NCBI RefSeq assembly: GCF_009914765.1
Contig: NZ_WYDS01000017.1
Span: forward strand, 1-64,000
Reading direction: 5' to 3'
Length of the DNA stretch: 64,000 bases
Source: Halodesulfovibrio sp. MK-HDV
GTDB lineage: Bacteria; Desulfobacterota; Desulfovibrionia; Desulfovibrionales; Desulfovibrionaceae
Shown: one piece after another, positions 9,499 to 18,381 of the stretch
Position numbering within the stretch: the first letter of the stretch is position 1
Layout of the letters: every line of letters begins with the position of its first letter
Notes under the pieces: generated by a model
Told to the model about the DNA's origin: nothing
Database searches by the model: none
What the model saw: only the letters and a program-made list of their open reading frames with translations
Position numbers and translations under genes: made by a program

Positions 9499-9690
9499 AC
9501 AAAAAAGCCCGTCTCAAAACATACGTTTTGAGACGGGCTTTTTATAGGCTCTTATGTTGCTGCCGAGTTTTCCGAACACAGTCACGGAACAGTCGTGTCC
9601 GGAAAACACAGCATTAACGCGTAAAGATCACGCGTTATGCGAGGAAGCTGCATAATACCCAAGCGGTACGAGTATGCAACTTAATAAATT
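9499..9690 (-). ncRNA. Candidate structured small RNA with terminator
   Basis: On the minus strand, 9690 to 9502 holds consecutive hairpins and no credible ORF: gcataacgcg pairs with cgcgttaatgc; gttttccg-gacac pairs with gtgtt-cggaaaac over 13 pairs; gttgc at the 5' side can close on gcaac at the 3' side. A strong terminator (9502-9543) follows. An AT-rich tataaa-like box lies just upstream near 9695. I do not match it to a named RNA family: it is not a single long hairpin as in 6S RNA and lacks the SRP RNA core. The other strand is also possible since the hairpins are symmetric. Confidence 0.4.
9502..9543. terminator. Strong bidirectional terminator
   Basis: aaaaagcccgtctcaaaac and its complement around atac give an 18-base-pair stem with A and T runs. 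There is no coding gene just before it on either strand; on the minus strand it would end the candidate RNA. Confidence 0.8.
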
Positions 9691-9783
9691 TTATATAATC
9701 CATAAGTTTTTTTTGACTGATCTCACTATAGAGCAACAGAAGACAATAAGAAGTTGCTAGATTATCAGGCAATACTCAGAATA

Positions 9784-10290
9784 TTAAAGATAATCTGTCA
9801 AATGAGCAGTATGTAAAACTACAGCCCCTTCAGGCACGCTTTTTCCTAACGGCAAAAGGACAATGTGTTCCGGCTGAACGTTTTTATAGGTGATCCTTGA
9901 ATCATTCCGGAAACCGAGCTTTGTAAAAAATTTTGGGTCACCGTGAGAAATTAATCCATTCGCCCTCTGTGTATACATAGCGCGCACAGCCTGACGTATA
10001 AGTGAAGTACCTATGCCTTTTCTCTGATGTTCAGGGAGCACTCCCACAGGCCCTACATAAAACCAGCCTTCATCATGCCCATTAATTAAGACTGGAGAAA
10101 TTGTTAGTTGCCCAACAATGCCTGCGCCATACTCTTCTGCAACAAGAGATAATGTTAAAGAATCACTTTTCCTGAGTGCATCAACTATTTTGTATTCATC
10201 TTTGTATGTATACGGATGATCGTTAAACGCATTATACTGCACATTGCGAATCGCAGCAGCATCATGTTTTCTTTCGGGGCGAACACGCAC
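9784..10290 (-). CDS. GNAT family N-acetyltransferase
   Basis: A 168-residue GCN5-related acetyltransferase that would transfer acetyl from acetyl-CoA to an amine. The acetyl-CoA pyrophosphate loop is clear in VLPEHQRKGIGTSLIRQAV (Q/R-x-x-G-x-G/A), preceded by the beta strand EGWFYVGPVGV. The N-terminus MRVRPERKHDAAAIRNVQYNAF is the usual family entry; members of this subgroup are annotated as YhbS-like N-acetyltransferases. It stands alone, divergent from moeA. The substrate is unknown. Confidence 0.88.
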   Translation of the reverse strand: MRVRPERKHDAAAIRNVQYNAFNDHPYTYKDEYKIVDALRKSDSLTLSLVAEEYGAGIVGQLTISPVLINGHDEGWFYVGPVGVLPEHQRKGIGTSLIRQAVRAMYTQRANGLISHGDPKFFTKLGFRNDSRITYKNVQPEHIVLLPLGKSVPEGAVVLHTAHLTDYL

Positions 10291-10507
10291 AGTGGCCTCC
10301 TTATAACTGAAGAATAGTAGATCAACATTCTATCTGTAGCACAAATTCACTACAAAGAGACACACGCGCTATAGAATATACCATTGGGACACGGCACATC
10401 GCGACGCAGAATAAAGTGTCTAAATATGAACGAGCTTCAGGCTCTTTTATTACCATTCTAAAACATGTAGTATGCCCGTCGATCACAAAAATTACCGCGA
10501 GGAACAT

Positions 10508-12454
10508 ATGACTGCATCAAAACGAAACGTATATTTAAAGACAATCCCGCTGACTGAAGCCGTAGCGAAAATGCAAGCTGCACTCGACAGAGAAGTTCTT
10601 TTGAGAAGCGAAGTTGTGCCGACACACGAGGCTGGCGGACGCGTATTGGCTGAAGCAGTGTTTGCTGAATATTCCTCGCCAACGTTTCATAGCGCAGCAA
10701 TGGACGGTATTGCTGTAACAGCAAAGGAAACCTTTACTGCCCGTGAAGGCGCACCTTTGCAGCTGAAAAAAGGAATTTCATACGTTCCTGTGAATACAGG
10801 CAACCCGCTTCCGGAAGGTCGCGATGCTGTCATTATGATCGAAAACGTTATCTCTGTTGATGACGACACCGTTGAAATTGAAACACCGTCTTTTCCTTGG
10901 CAACACGTTCGCCGCATCGGTGAAGACATCGTTGCTACGGAACTGCTTTTTCCGCAGAATCAGCAGGTTTCCCCATATGACATCGGAGCCTTGCTTAGCG
11001 CGGGTATCTGGGAAGTACGTGTGTGGGAAAAAGTACGCATATGCATTATCCCAACCGGTGATGAAGTGCTCGATTTTGAAGAACGTCCAGAGCCTAAACC
11101 GGGACAAGTTATTGAAAGCAACTCACAGGTACTCAGCGCAATGGCGCGAAACCTTGATTGCATTGTAGATCGTGTCCCACCTGTGCCGGACGTTCCAGAA
11201 CTGCTGGAAAAAACTGTTGCCGCAAAACTCGACGAGCCATACCACCTCGTCATCATCTGCGCCGGTTCTTCCGCAGGTTCCAAAGATTTCACCCGTGCAA
11301 CTATTGCCAAGCTTGGCGAAGTAGTTGTTCACGGTGTTGCCGCTATGCCGGGTAAACCTTCCCTGCTTGGCGTCTGCAAAGATAAGCTTGTTGCCGGAGC
11401 CCCGGGGTACCCTGTAAGCGCCGTAGTGTGCTTCGAGGAGCTCTTAACTCCACTTATCTCATGGATCAGTCGCAAACCTGTTCCTTCGCGTCCTAAAGTG
11501 AATGCAGAAATCACCCGCAAGGTTCCATCCAAGCTTGGTATTGAAGAATTTCTGCGTCTTTCCATCGGAAGAGTCGGCGACAAATACGTAGCAACTCCAC
11601 TTGCCCGTGGCGCAGGGTGCATTACCACCATGTCCCGTGCTCAAGGTGTTGGTCGTATTCCGGCACAGGCTGAAGGCATCGACCAGAACGCCATTGTTCA
11701 CACCGAACTGCTTGTGGAAGAAAAACGCCTCGATGAGATTCTCGTTACCATCGGCAGCCACGACAACACACTCGATATTTTATCTGATGAACTCATGGGA
11801 CTCGACACACCAATGCGTCTTGCTTCCAGCCACGTCGGTTCTATGGGCGGCATCCTCGCCATCAAAAACGGCTCTTGCCACATGGCTGGCGCGCATCTGT
11901 TTGATCCGGAAACCAACGACTACAACTTCCCGTTCATCAAAAAGTACCTGCCGGATACCGATGTAACTCTCGTGAACCTCGCCATCCGTCATCAGGGATT
12001 CATTGTTCCTAAAGGGAACCCGCAAAACATTCAGTCCATCGAAGACCTTGCAAACTGCACTATTCGTTTTCTCAACAGACAACGCGGAGCCGGAACACGC
12101 ATCCTCTTTGATTATCATTTGAAAGAAGCCGATATTTCTCCTGCGTCCGTGACAGGGTATGATAAAGAAGAGTTTACGCACATGGCAGTTGCCGTAAACG
12201 TGCTTACTGGAGCTGCGGATACCGGACTCGGTATCTACGCAGCAGCAAAAGCGCTTGATCTTGATTTCGTGCCGCTAGCACGCGAACGATACGACCTTAT
12301 TATTCCGACAGCCTACATAGAAACACCGCAGGTGCAGGCAGTACTTGAGTTACTTCAGTCTCCTACATTTAAAGCACGAATTGAAGCGCTCGGCGGGTAT
12401 GAGACCTCTTTGACAGGAAACATTATGGAGCCGGGAATCGGCCTTGGAGAATAG
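10508..12454 (+). CDS. moeA: MoeA-type molybdopterin molybdotransferase fused to PBP-like domain
   Basis: Residues 1 to about 410 match MoeA, which inserts molybdate into adenylylated molybdopterin: the segment FHSAAMDGIAVTA near the N-terminus, the loop IPTGDEVL, and the MoaB-like SSAGSKDFTRATIAKLGEV then GKPSLLGVCKDKLVAGAPGYPVSA. Residues about 420-640 are a periplasmic-binding-like (PF12727 type) domain with SHDNTLDILSDELM, SHVGSMGGILAIKNGSCHMA and HQGFIVPKGNPQ; it probably senses or channels oxyanion or cofactor ligand inside the cell, since there is no signal peptide. This architecture is known in sulfate reducers and archaea. ATG 10508 is preferred over 10472 because GAGG lies five bases upstream. 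It is coupled to the PEBP gene one base after its stop. Confidence 0.9.
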   Translation: MTASKRNVYLKTIPLTEAVAKMQAALDREVLLRSEVVPTHEAGGRVLAEAVFAEYSSPTFHSAAMDGIAVTAKETFTAREGAPLQLKKGISYVPVNTGNPLPEGRDAVIMIENVISVDDDTVEIETPSFPWQHVRRIGEDIVATELLFPQNQQVSPYDIGALLSAGIWEVRVWEKVRICIIPTGDEVLDFEERPEPKPGQVIESNSQVLSAMARNLDCIVDRVPPVPDVPELLEKTVAAKLDEPYHLVIICAGSSAGSKDFTRATIAKLGEVVVHGVAAMPGKPSLLGVCKDKLVAGAPGYPVSAVVCFEELLTPLISWISRKPVPSRPKVNAEITRKVPSKLGIEEFLRLSIGRVGDKYVATPLARGAGCITTMSRAQGVGRIPAQAEGIDQNAIVHTELLVEEKRLDEILVTIGSHDNTLDILSDELMGLDTPMRLASSHVGSMGGILAIKNGSCHMAGAHLFDPETNDYNFPFIKKYLPDTDVTLVNLAIRHQGFIVPKGNPQNIQSIEDLANCTIRFLNRQRGAGTRILFDYHLKEADISPASVTGYDKEEFTHMAVAVNVLTGAADTGLGIYAAAKALDLDFVPLARERYDLIIPTAYIETPQVQAVLELLQSPTFKARIEALGGYETSLTGNIMEPGIGLGE

Positions 12455-12455
12455 T

Positions 12456-12914
12456 GTGAAATTTTACAGTCCGGCATTCGCCGCTACAGAAGAAATTCCG
12501 GAAAAATACACCTGCGACGGTGAAGATATTTCGCCACCGCTTAAATGGTCTGATCTTCCGGAAGGCACAAAAAGCCTCACCATAATCTGTGATGATCCAG
12601 ATGCGCCTTCCGGCGTATGGGATCACTGGCTGATATTCAACATCAGTCCTGAGATCACAGGACTTGAGGAAGACACCCCAAAAGTTTTTGATCCATTCAG
12701 AGGTATCGGGCACGGTATCAACAGTTGGAACAACTCATATTACGGTGGCCCTTGTCCGCCATCCGGTCAGCACCGCTATTACTTCAAGCTCTATGCGCTT
12801 GATGCAAAGCTGCGGATCAAACCGGGGTCAGGCAAAGGTGCCATACTACGCGCCATGGAAGGGCATGTTCTTGAAAAAGCGCACTTCTTTGGTGTCTATT
12901 CGCAGAAGAAGTAA
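12456..12914 (+). CDS. YbhB/YbcL family (PEBP-like) protein
   Basis: A 152-residue protein of the phosphatidylethanolamine-binding-protein superfamily, bacterial YbhB/YbcL type; no signal peptide, so likely cytoplasmic. Signatures are DDPDAPSGVWDHWLIFNI (the D-P-D-A-P anion pocket) and GPCPPSGQHRYYFKLYALD. The biochemical role of bacterial members is unknown. I start at GTG 12456, with GGAG six bases upstream inside the end of moeA; this leaves one base between the genes, so translation is probably coupled. A terminator at 12923-12960 closes the operon. Confidence 0.88.
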   Translation: MKFYSPAFAATEEIPEKYTCDGEDISPPLKWSDLPEGTKSLTIICDDPDAPSGVWDHWLIFNISPEITGLEEDTPKVFDPFRGIGHGINSWNNSYYGGPCPPSGQHRYYFKLYALDAKLRIKPGSGKGAILRAMEGHVLEKAHFFGVYSQKK

Positions 12915-12922
12915 AGAAAATG

Positions 12923-12960
12923 AAAAAGCCTCTGACGGTACTCCGCCAGAGGCTTTTTTT
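12923..12960 (+). terminator. Terminator of moeA-PEBP operon
   Basis: aaaaagcctctg-acggtactccg-ccagaggcttttttt, a strong stem with a seven-T run nine bases after the PEBP stop codon. Confidence 0.88.
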
Positions 12961-13009
12961 TATGATTGGGTCGGATTTGGTGCTCGGGTCGGACTTGGTG
13001 GTCGGGTAG

Positions 13010-13088
13010 GCCTTCGGCGAGTCTCCGACGGGGACGGGCTCTGCCCTCCACCCGCAAGGGGTATCCCCCTTGACCCCGTTTAGGGTAT
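13010..13088. repeat. Palindromic intergenic element, copy 3 (half, GC-rich subtype)
   Basis: gccttcggcgagtctccgac followed by a gctctgccctccacccgcaa-type block and tatcccccttgaccccgttt. The same block, inverted, forms the right half of copy 5 and pairs with itself in copies 6 and 8. Here only one half is present, between convergent genes. Confidence 0.7.
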
Positions 13089-13170
13089 TGGGGGTGGATG
13101 ACTTCTAGCTCAGAGCCAATCGCAGTTGAACTCGCCTTTACCAGCGCCCAAGCAGTTATCCTGTTAGCTA

Positions 13171-14193
13171 TTACTGTCCGAGAACGTCAGTAATGATGTT
13201 GAGATTCACATCATCAATAGTTTCACAGCCGGTAAGAACCATTGCTGATTTAATCTGTCCTGTAAGCTGCTGGATGTACTTGGAAGCACCATCTTCAAGA
13301 CCGCCCATGGTTGCGATGGAGAATGGACGTCCGATCATCACAGCATCTGCGCCAAGAGCTACCATTTTAAGAACATCAACACCGGTGCGAACGCCGCCAT
13401 CAACCAACACTGCAATTTCACCGTTAACGGCTTCTGCAATTTCAGCAATAACATGCGCTGTACCCGGTGTATGATCTAAAACACGGCCGCCATGGTTGGA
13501 CACAACAATACCTGCTGCGCCAGCTTCTACTGCTGCCTGAGCATCTTCAGGAGTCATAATACCTTTCAGAAGAACCTTACCCGGAATGCGTTCAATAAGA
13601 GCTTTCAAACGCTCAACACCGCGCGGAGCAACAGGGCGTCCCATCTTTGCAAGGGTAATCAGGCCAATAGCATCAATATCGATGCCGAAGGTTGTACAGC
13701 CAGTTGCAGCTGCTTTTTCGATTTTTTCGAAAAATTCTTCGCCTTCCCACGGTTTAATAAACGGAATGCCGTTACCGCTTACAGCCTTGATGGCGTCAAA
13801 ACCAGCTTCGGAAATAAATGGTGGTACGCCGTCGCCAGTACAGCCGACAATACCGTTTGCGTCACACGCTTTAAGCTTGGACATAATGTAGTCTTCTTCA
13901 GAGACTTTTCCGCCCATATTGAAAGATACGCCGCCAATCGGTGCTGCAAATACAGGAATGGAAAGGTCATACCCAAGAACAGAAGTACTAGGGTCAGCCT
14001 CGGAGCAGTCGTGAATAGTACGCATACGCAGTTTGTAGTCTGCGAGAGCCTCTACGTTACCTTTAAATGATGCAGCAGTACCGAGACCGCCCATTCCCGG
14101 AACTTCGCCTGCACAGGCGCGTCCATCACATTCTTTACAGACTCGGCAGTAGCCTTTCATGAGCTCACGGGCTTCTTTACGAACATCTTGCAT
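13171..14193 (-). CDS. FMN-dependent alpha-hydroxy-acid oxidizing protein (lactate dehydrogenase/oxidase type)
   Basis: A 340-residue TIM-barrel flavoprotein of the glycolate oxidase / L-lactate dehydrogenase family, which oxidises 2-hydroxy acids to 2-oxo acids. FMN-binding motifs include SIPVFAAPIGG and VLVDGGVRTGVDVLKMVALGADAVMIGRP; the catalytic His-Arg motif is VSNHGGRVLDHTPG. The N-terminus has an unusual cluster of cysteines (CRVCKECDGRACAG, residues 16-29) seen in homologues from anaerobes and absent from the aerobic enzymes. It lies 134 bases downstream of a FadR-type regulator on the same strand, so they probably form one operon. In a sulfate reducer, lactate oxidation is the likely task, but the substrate is inferred. 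Confidence 0.85.
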   Translation of the reverse strand: MQDVRKEARELMKGYCRVCKECDGRACAGEVPGMGGLGTAASFKGNVEALADYKLRMRTIHDCSEADPSTSVLGYDLSIPVFAAPIGGVSFNMGGKVSEEDYIMSKLKACDANGIVGCTGDGVPPFISEAGFDAIKAVSGNGIPFIKPWEGEEFFEKIEKAAATGCTTFGIDIDAIGLITLAKMGRPVAPRGVERLKALIERIPGKVLLKGIMTPEDAQAAVEAGAAGIVVSNHGGRVLDHTPGTAHVIAEIAEAVNGEIAVLVDGGVRTGVDVLKMVALGADAVMIGRPFSIATMGGLEDGASKYIQQLTGQIKSAMVLTGCETIDDVNLNIITDVLGQ

Positions 14194-14327
14194 GACATTT
14201 CCTTACGTGGGTTGTTGTGGTTAATTTTTACACCGCAGCTATCAGCCGGAGAATCCTTCAAGTCCTAAAACAAAACTACGGGACACGCATTAATGCGCTG
14301 AATTATCTCTATCTGTCTGCGGTTGTC

Positions 14328-15023
14328 TTATTTTGAAGTAAAAAGCATTCCATGCACTTGTTCCAAGTGCTTATGCATACATCTTGTTGCCAGTATTTCA
14401 TCACCGGCAACAATGGCGCTAAAAATTTCTTTATGCATAGAACAAGACTGTGCTCTACGCTCCGGAGTCTGCAACGGTGCTTCCCGTGTTTCTTCCAAGG
14501 CAGTGCTTGCATTAAACAATGCCTGTTCAAAAAGCGGATTTCCGGAAGCCTTGGCAATGGCGCAATGAAAGCGAATATCCTTTTCCCAAGGATTCCCTTC
14601 CGGCGGCTCCGGTGCTTTTTCTTTCATAATGGAAGCAATGTCTTCGAGCTGCTCCGGCGTTGCATTCCGTGCTGCCAATCCAGCCATCACAGGCTCGATA
14701 GCCTGACGAAACTCCATAATTTGCAGCAAATAAAGTCGCTGTTCTGTCAACGCTTCTGCCAGTGGCTCCACTATGTTCCCTGTGTCGATAACAAAGGTAC
14801 CATTGCCGCGCCTGCTTTCTACTATACCCTTTTCTTGCAAAGAGCGGATAGCTTCGCGGATGGAACTGCGCGAGACTTGAAATGTTCTGGCTAAATCGCG
14901 TTCCGCCGGAAGTTTGTCACCAACGGAGAGTGTGCCAGCATGCAGCATCTCTTGAATACGCAACACGACCTGTTCGTATATTTTTAGCTGCTCACTGGGG
15001 TGTGCGGAAGATATATTGTTCAT
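14328..15023 (-). CDS. FadR/GntR-family regulator (LldR-like)
   Basis: A 231-residue transcription factor with an N-terminal GntR winged helix (GDKLPAERDLARTFQVSRSS, then IREAIRSLQEKGIVESRRG) and a C-terminal FCD ligand-binding domain (RQAIEPVMAGLAARNATPEQ, then DIRFHCAIAKASGN with the metal-binding Asp and His). LldR, PdhR and GlcC belong here and respond to lactate, pyruvate or glycolate. Two tggtctgacca palindromes lie 14-42 bases before the start, so it probably represses itself and the hydroxy-acid oxidase gene behind it. ATG 15023 is used because AAAGGA lies four bases upstream; the longer frame from 15077 would run through the operators. Confidence 0.9.
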   Translation of the reverse strand: MNNISSAHPSEQLKIYEQVVLRIQEMLHAGTLSVGDKLPAERDLARTFQVSRSSIREAIRSLQEKGIVESRRGNGTFVIDTGNIVEPLAEALTEQRLYLLQIMEFRQAIEPVMAGLAARNATPEQLEDIASIMKEKAPEPPEGNPWEKDIRFHCAIAKASGNPLFEQALFNASTALEETREAPLQTPERRAQSCSMHKEIFSAIVAGDEILATRCMHKHLEQVHGMLFTSK

Positions 15024-15036
15024 GTAATCCTTTAGG

Positions 15037-15065
15037 TGGTCTGACCAATTCCTTTGGTCTGACCA
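15037..15065. promoter_or_regulatory. Two FadR/LldR-type operators
   Basis: tggtctgacca occurs at 15037-15047 and 15055-15065, 18 bases apart. It fits the FadR-subfamily consensus TGGT-N3-ACCA and lies just before the regulator's start codon, so negative autoregulation is likely. Confidence 0.8.
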
Positions 15066-15138
15066 ATAGCACAACAAAAGTCGGTTTTGAAGAATTTTAT
15101 TGTTGGGAAATTTACCACAGAAGAAGAGTTCATTTGAA

Positions 15139-15173
15139 AAAAGAAAGCCCCTGAGTTGTTCAGGGGCTTTCTT
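15139..15173 (-). terminator. Terminator of CLC channel gene
   Basis: aaagaaagcccctga and tcaggggctttcttt form the stem. On the minus strand it follows the CLC channel gene and precedes the FadR-type regulator. Confidence 0.8.
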
Positions 15174-15209
15174 TCATCGTTTTTTATCTACACGGGCTGC
15201 CATTTCTGA

Positions 15210-16994
15210 CTAGCGTTCGTTTTCGTGAATAGTATACAAGTGGTTTTTGTATGCTCTAAAGACATCAGCCCTGTTAATCAGGCCGAGAATTTCGTGCGGG
15301 TTATTTTCCTGCACAACAGGGATTTGGCCGAGATCGGAATCTACAAACTTAACGAGCGCAGTATACAGATCATCGTCTTCCTGCAGGGTAACGCCTTTAC
15401 GGGCAAGATCACCTACGACAACGAGGTCGAACAAACTTTCTTCGTAAAGAATGTTTCGCACATCGTTGATGGACAAAATGCCTGTAATTTCTCCCCCAAC
15501 GTTTTTGACAGGGAAAAAGAACTCGTTAGTATTGGTAATAATGTTCGTAAGCGCCTTAAGCGTAATGGATTCTTCCAAAATAGTTACGCGTCCACGCTGG
15601 AAGAACTCTCTTACATGCAAATTTTCAAGAATGTTGACGGTAGAGTCAACAATATGTGCAGGAGATTCAAATTTGTTCTCAACCTGATTCTCGTAAAGAG
15701 AAACTTTACGGCTGATAACAACACAGATAGCACCGGAAAGCATAAGCGGAGCAAGAAGTCCGTAACCCTGCGACAGCTCACAAACCATGATCAGTGGACC
15801 AATTGGAGCATTCGCAACACCAGCAAAAAACGTTGCCATACCAACAAGAACGTAACCACCCGGCTGGGTGACAATGTTCGGGTAGAAGCTATTTGCAGTA
15901 AAACCGACAACGCCACCTGTCATACCACCTACAAAAAGTGCAGGAGCAAACATACCGCCACTGAGGCCGGAGCCGAGAGTGAGTGAAGTTGCTAGGGTTT
16001 TACCAAAGAGCAACACAAGCATTGTGAGTACTGGCAAATTGCCATTAATTGCTTGTTCTAAGCCATGATGACCGCTTGAAAGCACTTCTGGGTAGAACAT
16101 GCCGTATACACCCATGAGAAGGCCACCTGCGACCATAGCCCACATGATGCCAACACGCTGACGAATTTTGTCAAATACGGAGTACTTAAGAAAGTGGAAA
16201 CTGCGGACATAAATCCAACCAGCCAGCGCACATGCTGCAGAAAGAATCGCGTAAAAGAAGAGTTCACGCACATCATTGAAGTGGAATTCTGGAATATCGA
16301 ACATTGGCTTTGAACCAAATGCCATAAAGAACAGAGAGTATGCCACAACTGAAGATGTAACCGCAGAAACGATAGCTTCTGATTCAAAATCTTCTTTGTA
16401 GATAACTTCAATAGCAGTCATCGCGCCGCCAAGCGGAGCAAGGAAGATAGCACCGAGACCACCGGCAGCACCGGTAAGCATCAGGATGCGGCGTTCTTTG
16501 GTGGAAAGACCAAATTTGTGGGCAAACCAACAGCCAAGTCCAGCACCAAGCTGGGAAACTGGCCCTTCCTGACCTGCGGAACCACCCGCGGCAATAGTCA
16601 GGATAGAGGTAATACCTTTTATGATTGGAGCCTTAGGCTTAATTTCACCCTTATTCTGGTGAAATGCCTTGATCATGGCATCTGTACCGTCAGTTACACC
16701 ATCAATGGAATCCGGCAAAAATTTGTTTACGAGAAAGCCGGTAATAAAAGCGACGGTAACAAGTGCTACAGGGATTACCCACGGACGATACTCACCATTG
16801 CTTCCATGTGCAGAAAGTCCGGCGAGGTCGTTTTGGATAAAATCTTGAGAATAATCGAGCCCAAGGCGAAATAAAATTGCAACTAAACCGGCAAAAATAC
16901 CAACAAGTATGCCGAGTACCAGCATACGGACGTATGTAGCGCTGTTGTACACACGCAGGTATTCTTGCCAAACTCTCTTAAAGGGACCGAGCAT
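15210..16994 (-). CDS. CLC family chloride channel/antiporter with CBS domains
   Basis: A 594-residue inner-membrane protein. Residues 1 to about 430 form the CLC core with many membrane helices; the anion-selectivity loops GSAGQEGPVSQLGAG (with the gating Glu) and GSGLSGGMFAPALFVGG are present. Residues about 440-590 hold two CBS domains, which in this family bind adenine nucleotides and modulate gating. It may be a chloride channel or an H+/Cl- (or fluoride) exchanger; the sequence alone does not settle this. I use ATG 16994 (MLGPFKRV) because TTGGAG lies six bases before it, while the longer frame would need a TTG start. It is 25 bases downstream of ribF, so the two may be cotranscribed. 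Confidence 0.9.
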   Translation of the reverse strand: MLGPFKRVWQEYLRVYNSATYVRMLVLGILVGIFAGLVAILFRLGLDYSQDFIQNDLAGLSAHGSNGEYRPWVIPVALVTVAFITGFLVNKFLPDSIDGVTDGTDAMIKAFHQNKGEIKPKAPIIKGITSILTIAAGGSAGQEGPVSQLGAGLGCWFAHKFGLSTKERRILMLTGAAGGLGAIFLAPLGGAMTAIEVIYKEDFESEAIVSAVTSSVVAYSLFFMAFGSKPMFDIPEFHFNDVRELFFYAILSAACALAGWIYVRSFHFLKYSVFDKIRQRVGIMWAMVAGGLLMGVYGMFYPEVLSSGHHGLEQAINGNLPVLTMLVLLFGKTLATSLTLGSGLSGGMFAPALFVGGMTGGVVGFTANSFYPNIVTQPGGYVLVGMATFFAGVANAPIGPLIMVCELSQGYGLLAPLMLSGAICVVISRKVSLYENQVENKFESPAHIVDSTVNILENLHVREFFQRGRVTILEESITLKALTNIITNTNEFFFPVKNVGGEITGILSINDVRNILYEESLFDLVVVGDLARKGVTLQEDDDLYTALVKFVDSDLGQIPVVQENNPHEILGLINRADVFRAYKNHLYTIHENER

Positions 16995-17019
16995 CGGGCG
17001 CTCCAAATTGTATATTATG

Positions 17020-17964
17020 CTACAGGCGTGCTTCTGGTGCGTCGAGCAGTTGTCGTGCTAAAGAAACGTCACTGGTAATCTGTTTAATGAGTTCATCCAG
17101 TCCGTTGAATTTTCTCTCATCACGCATACGCGCAACAAAATTCAAACGCAGTTCCCATCCGTAGATGTCTGCATCAAAATCAAGAATAAACGTTTCAACG
17201 CTGATCTCATCGTTACCGAAGGTAGGGTTATAACCAATATTAGTTACAGCCTGATATACCTTGCCGTCTAATTCTGCCCATGTGGCGTATACACCCGATT
17301 TCGGATGTAATTCGTCACGTACGCGCATATTTGCGGTCGGGAACCCTAATAATTTGCCGCCGCGATCCATACCATGGATAACTATACCACGAATAACGTA
17401 AAAGCGATCCATAAGAGGTCTTACGTCCCAAACCTTACCGGCCTTAATGAGGTCACGGATACGGGTGGAACTAACGATGGCATCGTTAATCATTACGGGC
17501 TGAAGGCGTTCAATGCCATATCCTAAATCTTCTCCCAGTGCGGAGAGAAGCTCAAAATTGCCTTTACGACCTTTACCGAAGGCGTAATCGTATCCAACAA
17601 CAAGCTCTTTCATATTAAGCTCATCAACAAGGATAGTTTTTACAAACTCTTCAGGTTCAAGTGCAGCCAGGTCTCGTGTAAATTCGAGCAGAACCACAAG
17701 GTCTACGTCTATTTTTTCTAACAGATCTAACTTTTTTTCGTAGTCTGTAATGAGAGCAGGGGCATGCGAACCGGCAAGCACCTTAAGTGGATGCGGGCAA
17801 AAGGTAACAACAACACTAGGCACGCCCATAGACGCCGCCTTTTCTTTAGTGCGGTTAATTAACTTTCTGTGACCGTTGTGCACTCCATCGAAGTTTCCGA
17901 TAGTAACGCAACAACCTTGGGAAAGATCTACTGAAATTTCCTGTATACTTCGTGCTATTTGCAT
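17020..17964 (-). CDS. ribF: Bifunctional riboflavin kinase/FAD synthetase RibF
   Basis: RibF turns riboflavin into FMN and then FAD. The N-terminal nucleotidyltransferase domain shows VTIGNFDGVHNGHRKLI and the YAFGKGR motif with SSTRIRDLIKAG; the C-terminal kinase domain shows HGMDRGGKLLGFPTANM and YNPTF with SVETFILDFDADIYG. The 314-residue length is typical. I start at ATG 17964 because GGTGG lies five bases upstream and the family normally begins near here; the ATG six codons earlier has no ribosome binding site. The role is essential housekeeping, feeding the many flavoproteins of this window. Confidence 0.95.
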   Translation of the reverse strand: MQIARSIQEISVDLSQGCCVTIGNFDGVHNGHRKLINRTKEKAASMGVPSVVVTFCPHPLKVLAGSHAPALITDYEKKLDLLEKIDVDLVVLLEFTRDLAALEPEEFVKTILVDELNMKELVVGYDYAFGKGRKGNFELLSALGEDLGYGIERLQPVMINDAIVSSTRIRDLIKAGKVWDVRPLMDRFYVIRGIVIHGMDRGGKLLGFPTANMRVRDELHPKSGVYATWAELDGKVYQAVTNIGYNPTFGNDEISVETFILDFDADIYGWELRLNFVARMRDERKFNGLDELIKQITSDVSLARQLLDAPEARL

Positions 17965-18286
17965 GGGTACCACCAGAAGCATGTGATTTTCGTAAAAAAC
18001 TTACACGCACAGGCAGCCTGTTGCGCGAAGGCGAATATTGTTACAGCAAAAGGGGTGGTGCTTCAAGTGGCAGTTGATGCCCAATCCCGTTTTGTATCTA
18101 TGCTTTTGTTAACACTGTCTTTCGTGTAAATCTAATGCGTTACTAACACGCACTAGCGAATTCTTCATTTTTGAGCATGAAATAAAAGCCATTTTTTTTA
18201 TTTTTTTCTACAAAAATGCTTGCAAGATTTCTATATTATCGCTAAACACCACTCCTCGAAGCACTACAAAAGCTTCGACGAAACGT

Positions 18287-18373
18287 GCCGAGGTGGTGGA
18301 ATTGGTAGACACGCTAGGTTCAGGGTCTAGTGGATGTATTTCCGTGAGAGTTCGAGTCTCTCCCCCGGCACCA
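18287..18373 (+). tRNA. tRNA-Leu (CAG)
   Basis: A class II tRNA with a long variable arm. The acceptor strand gccgagg pairs with the 3' strand before the encoded CCA (one A-C mismatch at the fifth pair). The anticodon arm ctagg-ttcaggg-tctag gives anticodon CAG, and the T arm contains gttcgagtc. A tatattat -10-like box lies about 50 bases upstream at 18231-18238. The gap 17965-18286 holds no supportable gene. Confidence 0.95.
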
Positions 18374-18381
18374 TCGATATC

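Noticed and set aside
9299-9547. 82-codon plus-strand ORF
   Set aside because: Its last third runs through a perfect terminator hairpin, it has no ribosome binding site, and its composition is unlike a protein of this genome.
9499-9690. Reading the structured region as 6S RNA or SRP RNA
   Set aside because: It folds as separate hairpins and not as one long bulged rod, and it lacks the conserved SRP RNA loop sequences.
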